Below, in pieces: positions 24,125-33,316 of a stretch of 37,028 nt of DNA (within the stretch, counting starts at the first letter, position 1; the number at the start of each line of letters is the position of its first letter). The stretch comes from Alphaproteobacteria bacterium UBA6062 (GTDB lineage Bacteria > Pseudomonadota > Alphaproteobacteria > Sneathiellales > Sneathiellaceae). The notes beneath the pieces were generated by a model that saw only the letters and a program-made list of their open reading frames with translations, searched no databases and was not told the DNA's origin. The translations under genes were made by a program, and so were the position numbers. The stretch lies in contig DIYE01000109.1 in assembly GCA_002428885.1 (NCBI GenBank), positions 1 through 37,028 on the forward strand, read 5' to 3'.

Positions 24125-25513
24125 ATGATAGAACAATCACTGCAAATTCTCCTCGTAGAGGATACATTGCCTTTGGCCAGAACCTATGAAAGCTATCTTT
24201 CACGCTTTCCCGGGCGCGTTATCTCCGTCCCTACAGCCGCTGAAGCACGGTCAGAGGTCAATCGCACGACTTTCGATGTCATTCTGCTGGATATAAGGCT
24301 GCCGGATGAAGATGGCATCAGCTTCCTAACCGATATTCGGGAAGACGGGTGTGAAAGTGCTGTCGTGATGATCACGGCAGACGGATCCATAGACCAGGCG
24401 GTTGAAGCAATTCGTCTTGGAGCAGATGATTATCTGGTTAAACCGATTTCGGCAAACCGTCTGGTGACGACGATCAGCAATACCGTTGAGAAGCAGGATC
24501 TTAAAAAGAAAGTAGCAACCTATCAGCAGGCATTTGACCGCGGTGAATATTGTGGTTTTATTGGCTCAAGTCTGCCCATGCAGGCGATATATCGGACCAT
24601 TGACAGCGCCGCAAGCAGCAATGCGACGATTTTTATTAAAGGGGAATCCGGGACAGGTAAAGAACTGATGGCGCAGGCCATCCATGAGAAAAGCAGCCGC
24701 ACCGAACATCCGTTTGTTGCCATCAATTGTGCCGCCATTCCGTCCGAGCTTATGGAAAGCGAAATTTTCGGGCATGTAAAAGGTGCCTTTACCGGAGCGC
24801 AGCAAGACCGGACGGGTGCCGCTCTCAAGGCGAATAAAGGCACGCTGTTTCTGGATGAGATTTGCGAAATGGATCTTGCTTTGCAAGCCAAATTACTGCG
24901 TTTCATCCAAACAGGAAGTTTCAGTAAGGTTGGCAGTGATACTCTTGAAAAAGTTGATTTAAGGTTTGTCTGTGCGACCAATCGGGACCCGCTTACAGAG
25001 GTAGAGGCTGGTCGCTTTCGGGAAGACTTATTTTACAGGCTTCATATTATTCCGGTGACATTACCGCCTCTCAGGGAGAGGGGGACGGATGTACAGGATC
25101 TCGCTGAGTTTTTTCTTCGATTTTATAATAATGAAGAAGGAAAGGGATTTACCGGATTTGATGAGACTGCGCTCGCCTTATTGAAAGCGCATAAGTGGCC
25201 AGGCAATGTTCGTGAACTCCAGAATGTCATGCAGCGTATTATCGTTCTGAATGAAGGGGATATAATTTCATCTGACATGCTTCCGACCAGCGTCATCAAC
25301 GGCAGTATTTCCGTGGCGCTATCTCCGCAGGAGCCACAGATCGAAACACCTGTGTTATCCGAAGATCAATCTGTTCTGTTACCGATGTGGAAGCTCGAAC
25401 AGGAGCATATCAGGTCAGCTCTCAAGATGACGGATAACAATGTCCCGCAAGCCGCAGCTATGTTACAGATCAGTCCATCAACGATTTATCGCAAGTTGAA
25501 GGAAACCTCCTAG
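24125..25513 (+). CDS. Sigma-54-dependent response regulator (NtrC/LuxO type)
   Basis: This is a bacterial enhancer-binding protein that remodels sigma-54 polymerase. The 462 residues comprise a receiver (phospho-acceptor Asp56 in VILLDIRLPDEDG, Lys106 in DDYLVKPIS), an AAA+ domain with Walker A GESGTGKE (173-180), the sigma-54 contact loop GAFTGA (220-225) and Walker B TLFLDEI, and a Fis-type helix-turn-helix at the end (QAAAMLQISPSTIYRKLKE). All residues needed for activity are present. Overall it resembles LuxO-like regulators, and it may play the part AlgB plays in Pseudomonas. The ATG lacks a clear ribosome-binding site. It is divergent from the hybrid kinase, and five sigma-54 promoters lie within 11 kb on either side. 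Confidence 0.93.
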   Translation: MIEQSLQILLVEDTLPLARTYESYLSRFPGRVISVPTAAEARSEVNRTTFDVILLDIRLPDEDGISFLTDIREDGCESAVVMITADGSIDQAVEAIRLGADDYLVKPISANRLVTTISNTVEKQDLKKKVATYQQAFDRGEYCGFIGSSLPMQAIYRTIDSAASSNATIFIKGESGTGKELMAQAIHEKSSRTEHPFVAINCAAIPSELMESEIFGHVKGAFTGAQQDRTGAALKANKGTLFLDEICEMDLALQAKLLRFIQTGSFSKVGSDTLEKVDLRFVCATNRDPLTEVEAGRFREDLFYRLHIIPVTLPPLRERGTDVQDLAEFFLRFYNNEEGKGFTGFDETALALLKAHKWPGNVRELQNVMQRIIVLNEGDIISSDMLPTSVINGSISVALSPQEPQIETPVLSEDQSVLLPMWKLEQEHIRSALKMTDNNVPQAAAMLQISPSTIYRKLKETS

Positions 25514-25589
25514 ACAAGCCAAGAACAGGGCTGAAAAGGAGCAACTGCTGTTTAAAGAGCGCCTGGAGATATAATCGGTGTTTACCGGT

Positions 25590-27551
25590 CTATTCTTTCA
25601 CGGCAATACTGAAAAGAGGATTTTTCTCCAGAAACCGCCTCGCCTCACCATAGTTCCAGGTCATGGTTTTTGAGCATTTTCTATCTTTGCACTGTAACAA
25701 TGAGAGAGTCAGTTGAAATGGCTGAGCAGGGTCGTAGAGTTTTGCATAAGCCAGATGGCTCCCATTGGAACGATTACCGGGCATTTTGCGTGTATATGCC
25801 ATACGTAAAGTATCTGTCGCGAACATATGCCAGCCGGCACCAAGCCTCCATCTGGGGCTTCTGGGACCTTTCCCGTCCATATCCCGGGGAAGGAAGGGGT
25901 CATGTTCGAGGAGCCTGTCAATTCGGCGAGACAATGAGCGAGACAGGACAGGGGTAGGGGAAAAACCAAGATCGGATAGTCCGAGAAGACTGATGCCGGC
26001 ATGGTTTAAATCTTCATAGCGTTCGCGGTCCAGGTCTTTTCTTTTTTGGCTTTGCCGCGAGACGGAAATCTGATCCTGTTTTGTCCAGCCATCGTAATAC
26101 GCTTGTGGCCAATATCGCCATAACGCTGCTGCAGATTTCGTGTCGGAAAGTGTTTCGGGTTCCCAGCTTGCTAAAAATGTGTCCTGAAGGGAGTGGGCTC
26201 TGTGCATAAGGGCGGGTCTGTCGCGTTCCAGACCTACATGATGAAGGACACTGACCCACATCATATGCCAGTTCCAGGGAGCCCAGACACCATCATAACG
26301 AAAAGGGGCATTATAGGGAATTCGGTATAAACCTTTCTCAGGAGTGAACCAGATTTCATTCTCCCGAACAAGGCAGGCAGCATTATCCAAAATGCGTTTT
26401 TGAAGATTAACAGGACATTCTGATCCGAGTTGTTTGCAGGCTTCAATCAGGCTTGATGAAATCATTGCCTGATTGATCAACAGTGAAATCGGGCTCTTTT
26501 TATCGTTTGAATATATGCGAGAGGCCCAGGCGCAAGCCGGATTATAGGTGCCGGAAATCTTGAGACGCTTGTTCTGTTGCCCCAATGTGCGGTGCATGGC
26601 CTGTCGCGCCAGGGTGGCGAAAACGGGATGAGCTGTTTTGTGAGAGAGTATGGCTAGAATACGCGTGCGGTAAGATTGGCTCCAACTTTGCTTTCCTCCT
26701 TCATCGGAGGCATAGGCCATAGGCTCTCCCAGTAAACTGAGGAAGATACCCGTACTTGCATGGTAAAACTGCCGGGCGCTTTTCGTGCCGTCGATTGAGA
26801 GAACCGGGATGGAGGTTTTTTTAGACCGGGCAAGCCCGTATCCCAGTATTTCATCCTTTTCTGTTGCGATAATAGTAGAGACTTTTCCGGATTTGAAATC
26901 GAGGAAACTGATATCGCTGCCTGTTGATCTGTGACAATAAACTTCAAGCGCAATGCCTGCTTTCACAACTTTGCTCGCGAGGACCGCACAGCCTTCGACA
27001 GCGCCAATTTTTTCCCCCGTCGCAGATGCCGGAATTGTTGTCTGAAGCTTATATTGCCAGAATTCCGTTGTCTGGTTGTCTGCCCGAAAATGGGAGATGA
27101 CGAGTGCATTACCTCGGAACGCCAGAAGTTTGATCTGGGATAACCGGGGCCAGTGAGCAACTGAGTAACCGTTGACTATCATTTCAACAATGGAAGTCGG
27201 GCCTTTGGTGGTTCGGATATAAGCTGTTGATCCGCTTTTGTTAAACCGAAAGCTACTGATCCGGGAGACATCATTCAGGTCGTGGCCGTCAACAACGGTT
27301 TTTCCGTTATACAAGGTTGTGGCTCGATAAGCGCCATCTGACCAGTAGGAGATAAATCGGTTTTTCCCCGACGTTGAATAAGAGAGAAGTCCTCTGCGTT
27401 CGGTCTCCCGGCGCTTTGCCGTCTCCGTTTCTGTATCATAAGAAAAACCTGAGACTGTTTGCGTAATAACCCAATGTTCCTGCCCCTTTGCCGGAAGCGT
27501 GTCGGTGGACAACAAAAGCAAAAAAATAAGTGGATAAATAAGGCGCCACAT
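25590..27551 (-). CDS. Exported protein of the alginate operon, unrecognised; candidate periplasmic polymer-modifying enzyme
   Basis: The 653-residue protein starts with a clear signal peptide (MWRLIYPLIFLLLLSTDTLP, cut near AKGQ). The N-terminal half (about 30-290) is beta-rich with repeating short strands, propeller-like. The C-terminal half is alpha-helical with Trp/Tyr-rich motifs, WAPWNWHMMWVS and RYEDLNHAG (511-519), which recall alpha/alpha-toroid lyases and glucuronyl C5-epimerases. I cannot name the family. It is the last gene of algJ-algK-algI, 9 bases after algI with GGGGAAG before its ATG. AlgG (epimerase), AlgL (lyase) and AlgX are not otherwise visible, so a modifying or degrading role on the polymer is a reasonable inference, not shown. 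Confidence 0.8.
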   Translation of the reverse strand: MWRLIYPLIFLLLLSTDTLPAKGQEHWVITQTVSGFSYDTETETAKRRETERRGLLSYSTSGKNRFISYWSDGAYRATTLYNGKTVVDGHDLNDVSRISSFRFNKSGSTAYIRTTKGPTSIVEMIVNGYSVAHWPRLSQIKLLAFRGNALVISHFRADNQTTEFWQYKLQTTIPASATGEKIGAVEGCAVLASKVVKAGIALEVYCHRSTGSDISFLDFKSGKVSTIIATEKDEILGYGLARSKKTSIPVLSIDGTKSARQFYHASTGIFLSLLGEPMAYASDEGGKQSWSQSYRTRILAILSHKTAHPVFATLARQAMHRTLGQQNKRLKISGTYNPACAWASRIYSNDKKSPISLLINQAMISSSLIEACKQLGSECPVNLQKRILDNAACLVRENEIWFTPEKGLYRIPYNAPFRYDGVWAPWNWHMMWVSVLHHVGLERDRPALMHRAHSLQDTFLASWEPETLSDTKSAAALWRYWPQAYYDGWTKQDQISVSRQSQKRKDLDRERYEDLNHAGISLLGLSDLGFSPTPVLSRSLSRRIDRLLEHDPFLPRDMDGKGPRSPRWRLGAGWHMFATDTLRMAYTRKMPGNRSNGSHLAYAKLYDPAQPFQLTLSLLQCKDRKCSKTMTWNYGEARRFLEKNPLFSIAVKE

Positions 27552-27560
27552 ATGCTTCCC

Positions 27561-29078
27561 CTAAAAATTGAAATAGATAAATTCCGTCAGCTCATCCAGA
27601 CGATAAATCTGTATAAGGCTTACCAGTCCGACGATTGAGAAAGTTACTGACCACCCCAGTGAAGGGCGCCAATGCAACAGCCTCGCCAGAGGCAGGAAGG
27701 TGTTTCTAAGTTCAGCAGATTTTGCCTTCAAATCGACAACAGGCCGGTACTTTTTTACAATTTCTATAGAGTTCGGAGCGATAAGGACGATGCAGGTTAG
27801 AACAAGGGTTTGAAACCAGAATGATCCTGTCTCGTTCAATAATCCATCCCATATTCTGCTGTCCGCATAAAGGGTTTGGCCGAACATGCCTTTAAGGACA
27901 GCAAGAGCGGACCCAAAGCTCTCCGCCCGGAAGAACACCCATGCAACCATAACAGCCAGGAGTGTCAGGGCCCGGGCGACGGTTCGTTCCAAAAAGGCGA
28001 TGGCCGTTGAGGACGCTTCCCGTGTCGGAACTATCGCAGACCAGGCATGATTGATGGTCAGGTAAAAACCGTGCAACAGGCCCCAGAAAACGAAATTCCA
28101 GCTGGCACCATGCCACAATCCTCCCAATAGCATTGTGGCTGTCAGGTTGACGTAGCGGCGTGTGAGCCCTTTTTTGTTTCCGCCAAGCGGAATATAGAGA
28201 TAATTACGGAGAAACGTGGAAAGGGTAATATGCCAGCGCCGCCAGAAGTCTACGATATTCAGAGCTTTGTAAGGTGAGTTGAAATTAATTGGCAGCCGGA
28301 TACCAAACATCCGCGCTAACCCGAGAGCCATGTCGCAATAGCCTGAAAAATCAAAATAGATCTGGAACGTATAGGCTACGGTTCCCATCCAGGCGGCCTC
28401 GAAAGGCACGGCATGCCCAGCTTCGGATGCATTAAAGACTGTATTGGCGATCGGAGCAATTCCGTCAGCGAGCACGATCTTCTTGAAGAGACCGATAATA
28501 AACAAGCTCATGCCAACAGAGAGATTCAATGCCCAGCTTTTATTAAAGATAGACATCTTGAATTGTGGAATGGTGTGTTTTTGAAGGACGATTGGACCGG
28601 CGATCAGTTGCGGGAAGAAGACGACAAACAAGCAGTATTTTGCAAAGTTGCATCGTTCAATCTGTCCAACGTAAGTATCATACAGAAATGAAATCTGCTG
28701 AAAGGTGAAAAAAGAAATCGCGAGGGGGAGAACGATACCCAGTAGCGGAGTCTCTACTCCGGCTATCAGATTAACGTTGGAAATAAGGAAATCGGCATAT
28801 TTGAAATAAGCAAGCGTTGCAAGATTACCGATGATGCCAATCGTCAAAACAAACCGGCTACCTGTCTTCAAGATCATTTTATGCAAGGTGAAATTGATGA
28901 CAACAGAGGCGATCAGCAAGATCAGATGGATAGGACTCCACCAGGCATAGAAAGCAATAGACGCTGCGATAAGCCACCAGATGATTGCGTTTTCTTTCTG
29001 AAAATAACGCAACATAAAGAAGACCAGCAGAACCGGAGGCATGAACAAATAAATAAATTCAAGTGAACTAAAAACCAT
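27561..29078 (-). CDS. algI: Alginate O-acetyltransferase AlgI (MBOAT family)
   Basis: This polytopic MBOAT protein passes acetyl groups across the inner membrane for O-acetylation of mannuronate. The 505 residues have about ten hydrophobic segments, the conserved DFWRRWHITLSTFLRNYLYI (278-297) and the catalytic His323 in GGLWHGASWNF, aligned to the essential histidine of Pseudomonas AlgI. The start has AGGAGG upstream, overlapping the algK stop. It is the third gene of the operon read from the promoter at 31598. MBOAT proteins also acetylate cellulose (WssH) and peptidoglycan; the alginate assignment rests on alg8, alg44 and algD nearby. Confidence 0.9.
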   Translation of the reverse strand: MVFSSLEFIYLFMPPVLLVFFMLRYFQKENAIIWWLIAASIAFYAWWSPIHLILLIASVVINFTLHKMILKTGSRFVLTIGIIGNLATLAYFKYADFLISNVNLIAGVETPLLGIVLPLAISFFTFQQISFLYDTYVGQIERCNFAKYCLFVVFFPQLIAGPIVLQKHTIPQFKMSIFNKSWALNLSVGMSLFIIGLFKKIVLADGIAPIANTVFNASEAGHAVPFEAAWMGTVAYTFQIYFDFSGYCDMALGLARMFGIRLPINFNSPYKALNIVDFWRRWHITLSTFLRNYLYIPLGGNKKGLTRRYVNLTATMLLGGLWHGASWNFVFWGLLHGFYLTINHAWSAIVPTREASSTAIAFLERTVARALTLLAVMVAWVFFRAESFGSALAVLKGMFGQTLYADSRIWDGLLNETGSFWFQTLVLTCIVLIAPNSIEIVKKYRPVVDLKAKSAELRNTFLPLARLLHWRPSLGWSVTFSIVGLVSLIQIYRLDELTEFIYFNF

Positions 29079-29083
29079 TTCCC

Positions 29084-30283
29084 CTACCTCCTAATCACGT
29101 TACGCGTCGTTTGATCCAGTTCCGATGTGGAACTCTCAAGCATCATCTCGGCAAGCAGTTTGATAGAGCCGCTATGTCCCAGACGCTGTCCTCTTTTGGC
29201 GAGTTTGATTGCTTTTTCTTTATCTCTGGCGACTAGAATGCCCTGATGATGCAGGCGTGCCAGTTCTTCAAGGGAGCCGCCGTGCGGAACCTCTGACCCC
29301 GCCTCGAACCAATGAACAGCTCCTTCTTTTTCAAGGCCGTATTGTTCTTTCAGGTGAAAGCGTCCGAGAGCTGTCATGGAGCCGCCATGCCCCATCTTTG
29401 CAGCCTTCTTTAGCCATCCGATGGCTTCGTTAGGAGATGCCTTTCTTTTTTCAGAAAGCAACATATGAGCGTAGTCATGCATGCCTCCGGTACTGCCCAG
29501 ATGAGCAGCTTGTCGTAACCATTTTTGCGCCTTGTCAAGATCCTGCGGGATTTGATCTCCATCCCTGTAGAGGCGGCCGATTAGCTTGGCGGCACTTGCG
29601 GAACCCGCATTGGCTTTACGCTCCAGATGCCTTAAGGCCCGCAGGGTGAGTGTCGTGGCTTTATCAGGATCAAAGAGATCGTATAGCTCCTGGTTCGTCA
29701 GAAGGCGGGCATATTTGATCATCGCCTGTTCGTTATCGGCAGCGACAGCGATTTCATAGAATTCACTGGCTTTTTCCGGATCCGGTTCAACGCCCAGCCC
29801 CTTTTCGTAATGAATAGCGAGTTGCAGCGCGGCTTTGACATATTGCCATTTCAGGGCATTTCTAAACCACTCCATGGCGACGACGTTACAATCTTCGCCT
29901 TTGGATCGCTGGAAGAGGCGCCCCAGTTCATAGGCGGTTTCTCCGCGATAGGGAAAGCTGTATTCTACGGCCTTGAGATAATAGCCGCGCGCAAGGGTCA
30001 GATTTGGAGTCGTTCCCCAGCCGCGGCTGTGAAATTTCGCAGCATAAAACATGGCAACCGGGTGATCTTCAGCAGCATGCCTTTCGTAAATGACAAGGGC
30101 TTCTTTGAGCTTGCCCAGCTTTTGAAGTGTTTTTGCCTGGTTCATTTCCTCATTTACAACAGGATCCCAGGAAGAGTTTTTTGCGGGCCGAGACGCGGTA
30201 TTAAAATACAGGATCGCAACAACGATCACAGTCAGTATTGTTAAGGGAACCAGGACCCTGAATGTCATCAGTTTAGCTGCCAT
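29084..30283 (-). CDS. Sel1-repeat protein, AlgK-like
   Basis: The 399-residue protein has an N-terminal hydrophobic anchor (residues 7-26, TFRVLVPLTILTVIVVAILY) followed by about nine Sel1-like TPR repeats of ~36 residues (for example AKFHSRGWGTTPNLTLARGY). In Pseudomonas AlgK is an outer-membrane lipoprotein of Sel1 repeats that supports the export porin. Here no lipobox cysteine follows the hydrophobic stretch, so it looks anchored in the inner membrane with repeats in the periplasm. GGAGG precedes ATG 30283, and the start overlaps the end of the SGNH gene by 11 bases. AlgK equivalence is inferred from architecture and context. Confidence 0.8.
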   Translation of the reverse strand: MAAKLMTFRVLVPLTILTVIVVAILYFNTASRPAKNSSWDPVVNEEMNQAKTLQKLGKLKEALVIYERHAAEDHPVAMFYAAKFHSRGWGTTPNLTLARGYYLKAVEYSFPYRGETAYELGRLFQRSKGEDCNVVAMEWFRNALKWQYVKAALQLAIHYEKGLGVEPDPEKASEFYEIAVAADNEQAMIKYARLLTNQELYDLFDPDKATTLTLRALRHLERKANAGSASAAKLIGRLYRDGDQIPQDLDKAQKWLRQAAHLGSTGGMHDYAHMLLSEKRKASPNEAIGWLKKAAKMGHGGSMTALGRFHLKEQYGLEKEGAVHWFEAGSEVPHGGSLEELARLHHQGILVARDKEKAIKLAKRGQRLGHSGSIKLLAEMMLESSTSELDQTTRNVIRR

Positions 30284-31565
30284 GACGTGTCCTCCATATG
30301 CGACAAGACTGACCGTCTAGGACCTCAACTGTTTGATCAGTGATTTTCGAACGGGTTTCTTGCTCTGAGAGCGGACAAATGATCTGGTCTCTGCGCTTGA
30401 GTGCTGTGTTTCGAACTTTTCCATGCTTCGAAAGATAGAGTGAGATCTCCCCGATCATCTGCTTCGCGGTCAGATAGTTAAAATGATAGGCATCCGAGAA
30501 ATTCTTAAGGTTGCTTGTGGTCGGATTGTAGAAATCAAAATCAAAGACCGGAGCTAATCTCGCAAGTCTGAGCCGGAATTCATGATTAAGCTCTCCAAAT
30601 CCAAAATCGACAATTCTTTGCTGCATTTCAGCAATTGTTGGTGGGATAACAAAGACGAGTTTAACGTTGTTTTCCCGGCTCCAATCTGAGATCTGTACAA
30701 TGCGGGACCAAAGTTCCTCAGAAAATTCGAATTTGTTCCAATCTGAGCGGGCGTTTTTCCGGACTTGCCGCCCGAAAACCCCTGTTAAAGGTTGAGCTGT
30801 TGTAATTTCAGGCCATAGGCGTCCCCATCTTCCGAGACCACGTCCAAAATAATAGGAGTAGTTTCCTGTTTGGATGGTGTAGGGCGAAGCCGTGACATTA
30901 GAGGGCAGCTTGCAGTTTCGGCAAAGCTCCTCGTCCAGGAGTTCCAGATAGGCGTGCCGATCCTTAATTCTGGTTTCGTCAGCTCGCGCAGAAGAGACAG
31001 GTGAAAAATTAAGCTGCCTAAAGGAATGAAGCTGTTCTTCATATTTCTTCTCTAGCAGTTTTGTTGAAATGCGGGAGACAAACCAGTTTGAATAATAGGT
31101 AAAACGATTGCTGCTTAATCTCAGAGCTTCCGGAACCCTGTTCATGCCGTTTTTGTGGTTGAGATCAAAGCTTCTCAATTGGATGCCGACAATCAGGGTC
31201 TTCAAATTTGGACTCTGTTTGACAAACTGAAAAGTATCGAAAATTTCGAAGATGGTCGCGCCGCCATAAGCGAAATTATAGGTATTTGTAAGGCCTATCT
31301 GATGCCAGAATTTTTCTTTTAAAGCGCGGGCGCGGCTGTCTCCAAGAATAACAGTCTCTGCGGTTTGCTGCGGGTAGTGAATAACTTTCCAGAGCGGGTA
31401 GTGCGATTTTTCGCTGATTTTTTCCTTTTCGATATCGAGGTCGAAAATGGGACTTAATTCATAAGGATCAATAACCACGTTGAAAAGGAAAGGGGACAGA
31501 CCCGCAATAAAAGTGCCGGCGATAATAGCACTATACACTCTCGATGACTTCGATCGAAAATTCAT
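30273..31565 (-). CDS. SGNH-fold alginate O-acetylation protein (AlgJ/AlgX-like)
   Basis: This 430-residue protein has an N-terminal signal-anchor (about 10-32) and a periplasmic SGNH-hydrolase domain. The catalytic Ser77 lies in ILGDSRARAL (GDS block, 75-77) and the Asp358/His361 pair in FSDAYHFN, the layout of AlgJ and AlgX, which transfer acetyl from AlgI to the polymer. I cannot tell AlgJ from AlgX orthology; the C-terminus has no clear carbohydrate-binding module. It opens the operon algJ/X-algK-algI-unknown, with GGAGGAG before the ATG and a near-consensus sigma-54 promoter 33 bases upstream. Confidence 0.85.
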   Translation of the reverse strand: MNFRSKSSRVYSAIIAGTFIAGLSPFLFNVVIDPYELSPIFDLDIEKEKISEKSHYPLWKVIHYPQQTAETVILGDSRARALKEKFWHQIGLTNTYNFAYGGATIFEIFDTFQFVKQSPNLKTLIVGIQLRSFDLNHKNGMNRVPEALRLSSNRFTYYSNWFVSRISTKLLEKKYEEQLHSFRQLNFSPVSSARADETRIKDRHAYLELLDEELCRNCKLPSNVTASPYTIQTGNYSYYFGRGLGRWGRLWPEITTAQPLTGVFGRQVRKNARSDWNKFEFSEELWSRIVQISDWSRENNVKLVFVIPPTIAEMQQRIVDFGFGELNHEFRLRLARLAPVFDFDFYNPTTSNLKNFSDAYHFNYLTAKQMIGEISLYLSKHGKVRNTALKRRDQIICPLSEQETRSKITDQTVEVLDGQSCRIWRTRHGS

Positions 31566-31597
31566 TGAATATCTCCTCCATTATACTCTTTGGAGAT

Positions 31598-31612
31598 GCA
31601 CCGGTCGTGCCA
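31598..31612 (-). promoter_or_regulatory. Sigma-54 (-24/-12) promoter of the algJ-algK-algI operon
   Basis: On the minus strand TGGCACGACCGGTGC (next base A) matches TGGCACG-N4-TTGCA with one mismatch and exact spacing. The predicted start is about 20 bases before the AlgJ-like ATG, leaving room for its GGAGGAG. Confidence 0.82.
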
Positions 31613-31682
31613 GCCGGGAGTGTTTTATTTTTTCATATAATTCAATGAGTTATTGATTTTTCAGAAAGAGGGTGGTGATGCG

Positions 31683-31698
31683 GTTCTCAAATTGACAT
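31683..31698. promoter_or_regulatory. Putative activator site (UAS) for the algJ operon
   Basis: GTTCTCAAATTGACAT is shared with the 18973 and 35122 sites. The segment TCAAATTGA is directly repeated at 31687 and 31699 (12-bp period). It lies 70 bp upstream of the -24 box, between alg8 and the AlgJ-like gene. Confidence 0.55.
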
Positions 31699-31714
31699 TC
31701 AAATTGATAAACCC

Positions 31715-33316
31715 CTATCCCAGGGACAAAGCCACTTTCATCATTTCAAGGGAAGGGATGTCCAGGAGTCCGGAATAGTGCAATGTCACCAGGGCGAGCA
31801 GAGCCACGGCTATTGTCGTGCACCATGAAGCCATCGTATTCCGGAACAGCTCCATTAATTGAGTGCCGTCGGTCGCTGATTTCTGGTTACCCCGGTTAGA
31901 CCATTTCTGTTTCGACAGGCGAAAGATGCAATAAACTTTCACCGATGCATTGATCAACTGATTTAAATAGAGGATCCAGGGATAGGCCATTTCGATTTTC
32001 CGGGAATACCGAAACAGAAAAAGGGACAAAAGCATACGGCTAAGAGCGATAAATATGAGATAGGACCATAAATAACTAAGTCCAATTGCAAGGGTCGCAA
32101 AAACAGCAAGGACAGGACTCACTAACATCGTCCACATAGAGAGACGTTGATCCACAAGGCACCACCAGATGAAAAAGGGCATATGCCGCGGCCCCAAGGA
32201 AATCGCCCGGGAACCGTTGCGGAGCATATTGCCGGACCACCGGCGGAAGTTCTGAACCATGCGATCCATTCCGGATCCTTCAATAACCTCGACTGTATAT
32301 CCCAAGGCATCCGGGACATAGAGCATCTTGGCCTTGTTTTTCAACATGTAATACCAGGTGCTTTTATCGTCTCCTGACAGGAAGCGAAAGTCCCCCCAAA
32401 GCCAATGGTTGAGATGATCCGCTTCCAGCAACCGGATAAATTCAAGCTTAAGCAGATGAGAAGCCCTGAAGACAGACATCCTGCCTGTCAGTGTTAGAAC
32501 TCTCCCTGACAAAGCATGGGACTGCATGGCCAGCCGGCGCTGGGAAAACCGCATTTTAAGCCAGGTTTCGATCCATCTTGGCCCGATGCAGATCACTTCT
32601 TCATCCGTCGTGCAGGCCTGGAGTTCGGGATAAAGCTTGAACAACGGCATACAGCGGCTGACAGCCCCTTCGGCAAGAATGAAATCCCCATCCATAAAGA
32701 TGACGAGATCATCTTTCTCCACAGCGGATCGGTTCATGGCTCTCAAGACAAGCCCGATTGCTGCTCTCTTTCCAGACACGTTCTGCCGGATAATACGGAG
32801 TGTGAGATCCAGATCACTGGCTTCACGGCGTAAAAAGTCTGAAATCACATCTTCATCATATCGATCCGCGGATCCCAGCCAGATTGTCCCCGGTACACCG
32901 GAATTCCGGATTTCCAGGATGATGGAACGGACTACTTTTTCGGTGATGTCCTGATGTTCTTTATAGGTGGTCATCATAAAATGCATATGGCGGGGACGCC
33001 AGCCGCTATCCCAGATTTCCTGGCCTTTTCTTTTTAAACCGGGATAGACAAAACGACCATATATCATCGCCCGCACCGCATGAGTAAACCACCAGCCATA
33101 ACGCCAGATACCGAGGAAACCGATGACCAGCGTTACTTCGCGAACAGACGGATCCCATAAGCGGTTGGGAACTGCCATTATGGCGACGAGGCAGCAGGCG
33201 AGGTATATTGCAATATTCAGCAGTGCAAATGGCGTCCACTTTCGCAGTCCCTTAGGCCACACAGTTGGATCGTCAATATAAGCTTTCTCGTCAGATTTTC
33301 TGAGCTTTTTCATCAT
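31715..33316 (-). CDS. alg8: Alginate synthase glycosyltransferase Alg8
   Basis: Inner-membrane family-2 glycosyltransferase that polymerises GDP-mannuronate. From ATG 33316 it is 533 residues (Pseudomonas Alg8: 494): two N-terminal TM segments, a cytosolic GT2 domain with FMDGD (Asp-x-Asp), CTTDEEV, LSGDDKS and NFRRWSGNMLRN (the QxxRW-like acceptor motif), then several C-terminal TM segments. The start MMKKLRKS overlaps the last 26 bases of alg44, suggesting translational coupling; the frame is open to 33400 inside alg44, where the extra residues are probably not translated. The ribosome-binding site is weak. Cellulose and hyaluronan synthases share the fold; Alg44 and AlgD next to it support alginate. 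Confidence 0.9.
   Translation of the reverse strand: MMKKLRKSDEKAYIDDPTVWPKGLRKWTPFALLNIAIYLACCLVAIMAVPNRLWDPSVREVTLVIGFLGIWRYGWWFTHAVRAMIYGRFVYPGLKRKGQEIWDSGWRPRHMHFMMTTYKEHQDITEKVVRSIILEIRNSGVPGTIWLGSADRYDEDVISDFLRREASDLDLTLRIIRQNVSGKRAAIGLVLRAMNRSAVEKDDLVIFMDGDFILAEGAVSRCMPLFKLYPELQACTTDEEVICIGPRWIETWLKMRFSQRRLAMQSHALSGRVLTLTGRMSVFRASHLLKLEFIRLLEADHLNHWLWGDFRFLSGDDKSTWYYMLKNKAKMLYVPDALGYTVEVIEGSGMDRMVQNFRRWSGNMLRNGSRAISLGPRHMPFFIWWCLVDQRLSMWTMLVSPVLAVFATLAIGLSYLWSYLIFIALSRMLLSLFLFRYSRKIEMAYPWILYLNQLINASVKVYCIFRLSKQKWSNRGNQKSATDGTQLMELFRNTMASWCTTIAVALLALVTLHYSGLLDIPSLEMMKVALSLG

Noticed and set aside
25514..25589. Terminator between the NtrC-type regulator and the convergent exported protein
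   Set aside because: Only a 4-bp CGGT/ACCG stem without a T-run was found.
31692..31721. TTGACA at 31692 as a sigma-70 -35 box
   Set aside because: No -10 box at proper spacing, and it would read into the end of alg8 on the opposite strand; it fits better as part of the activator motif.
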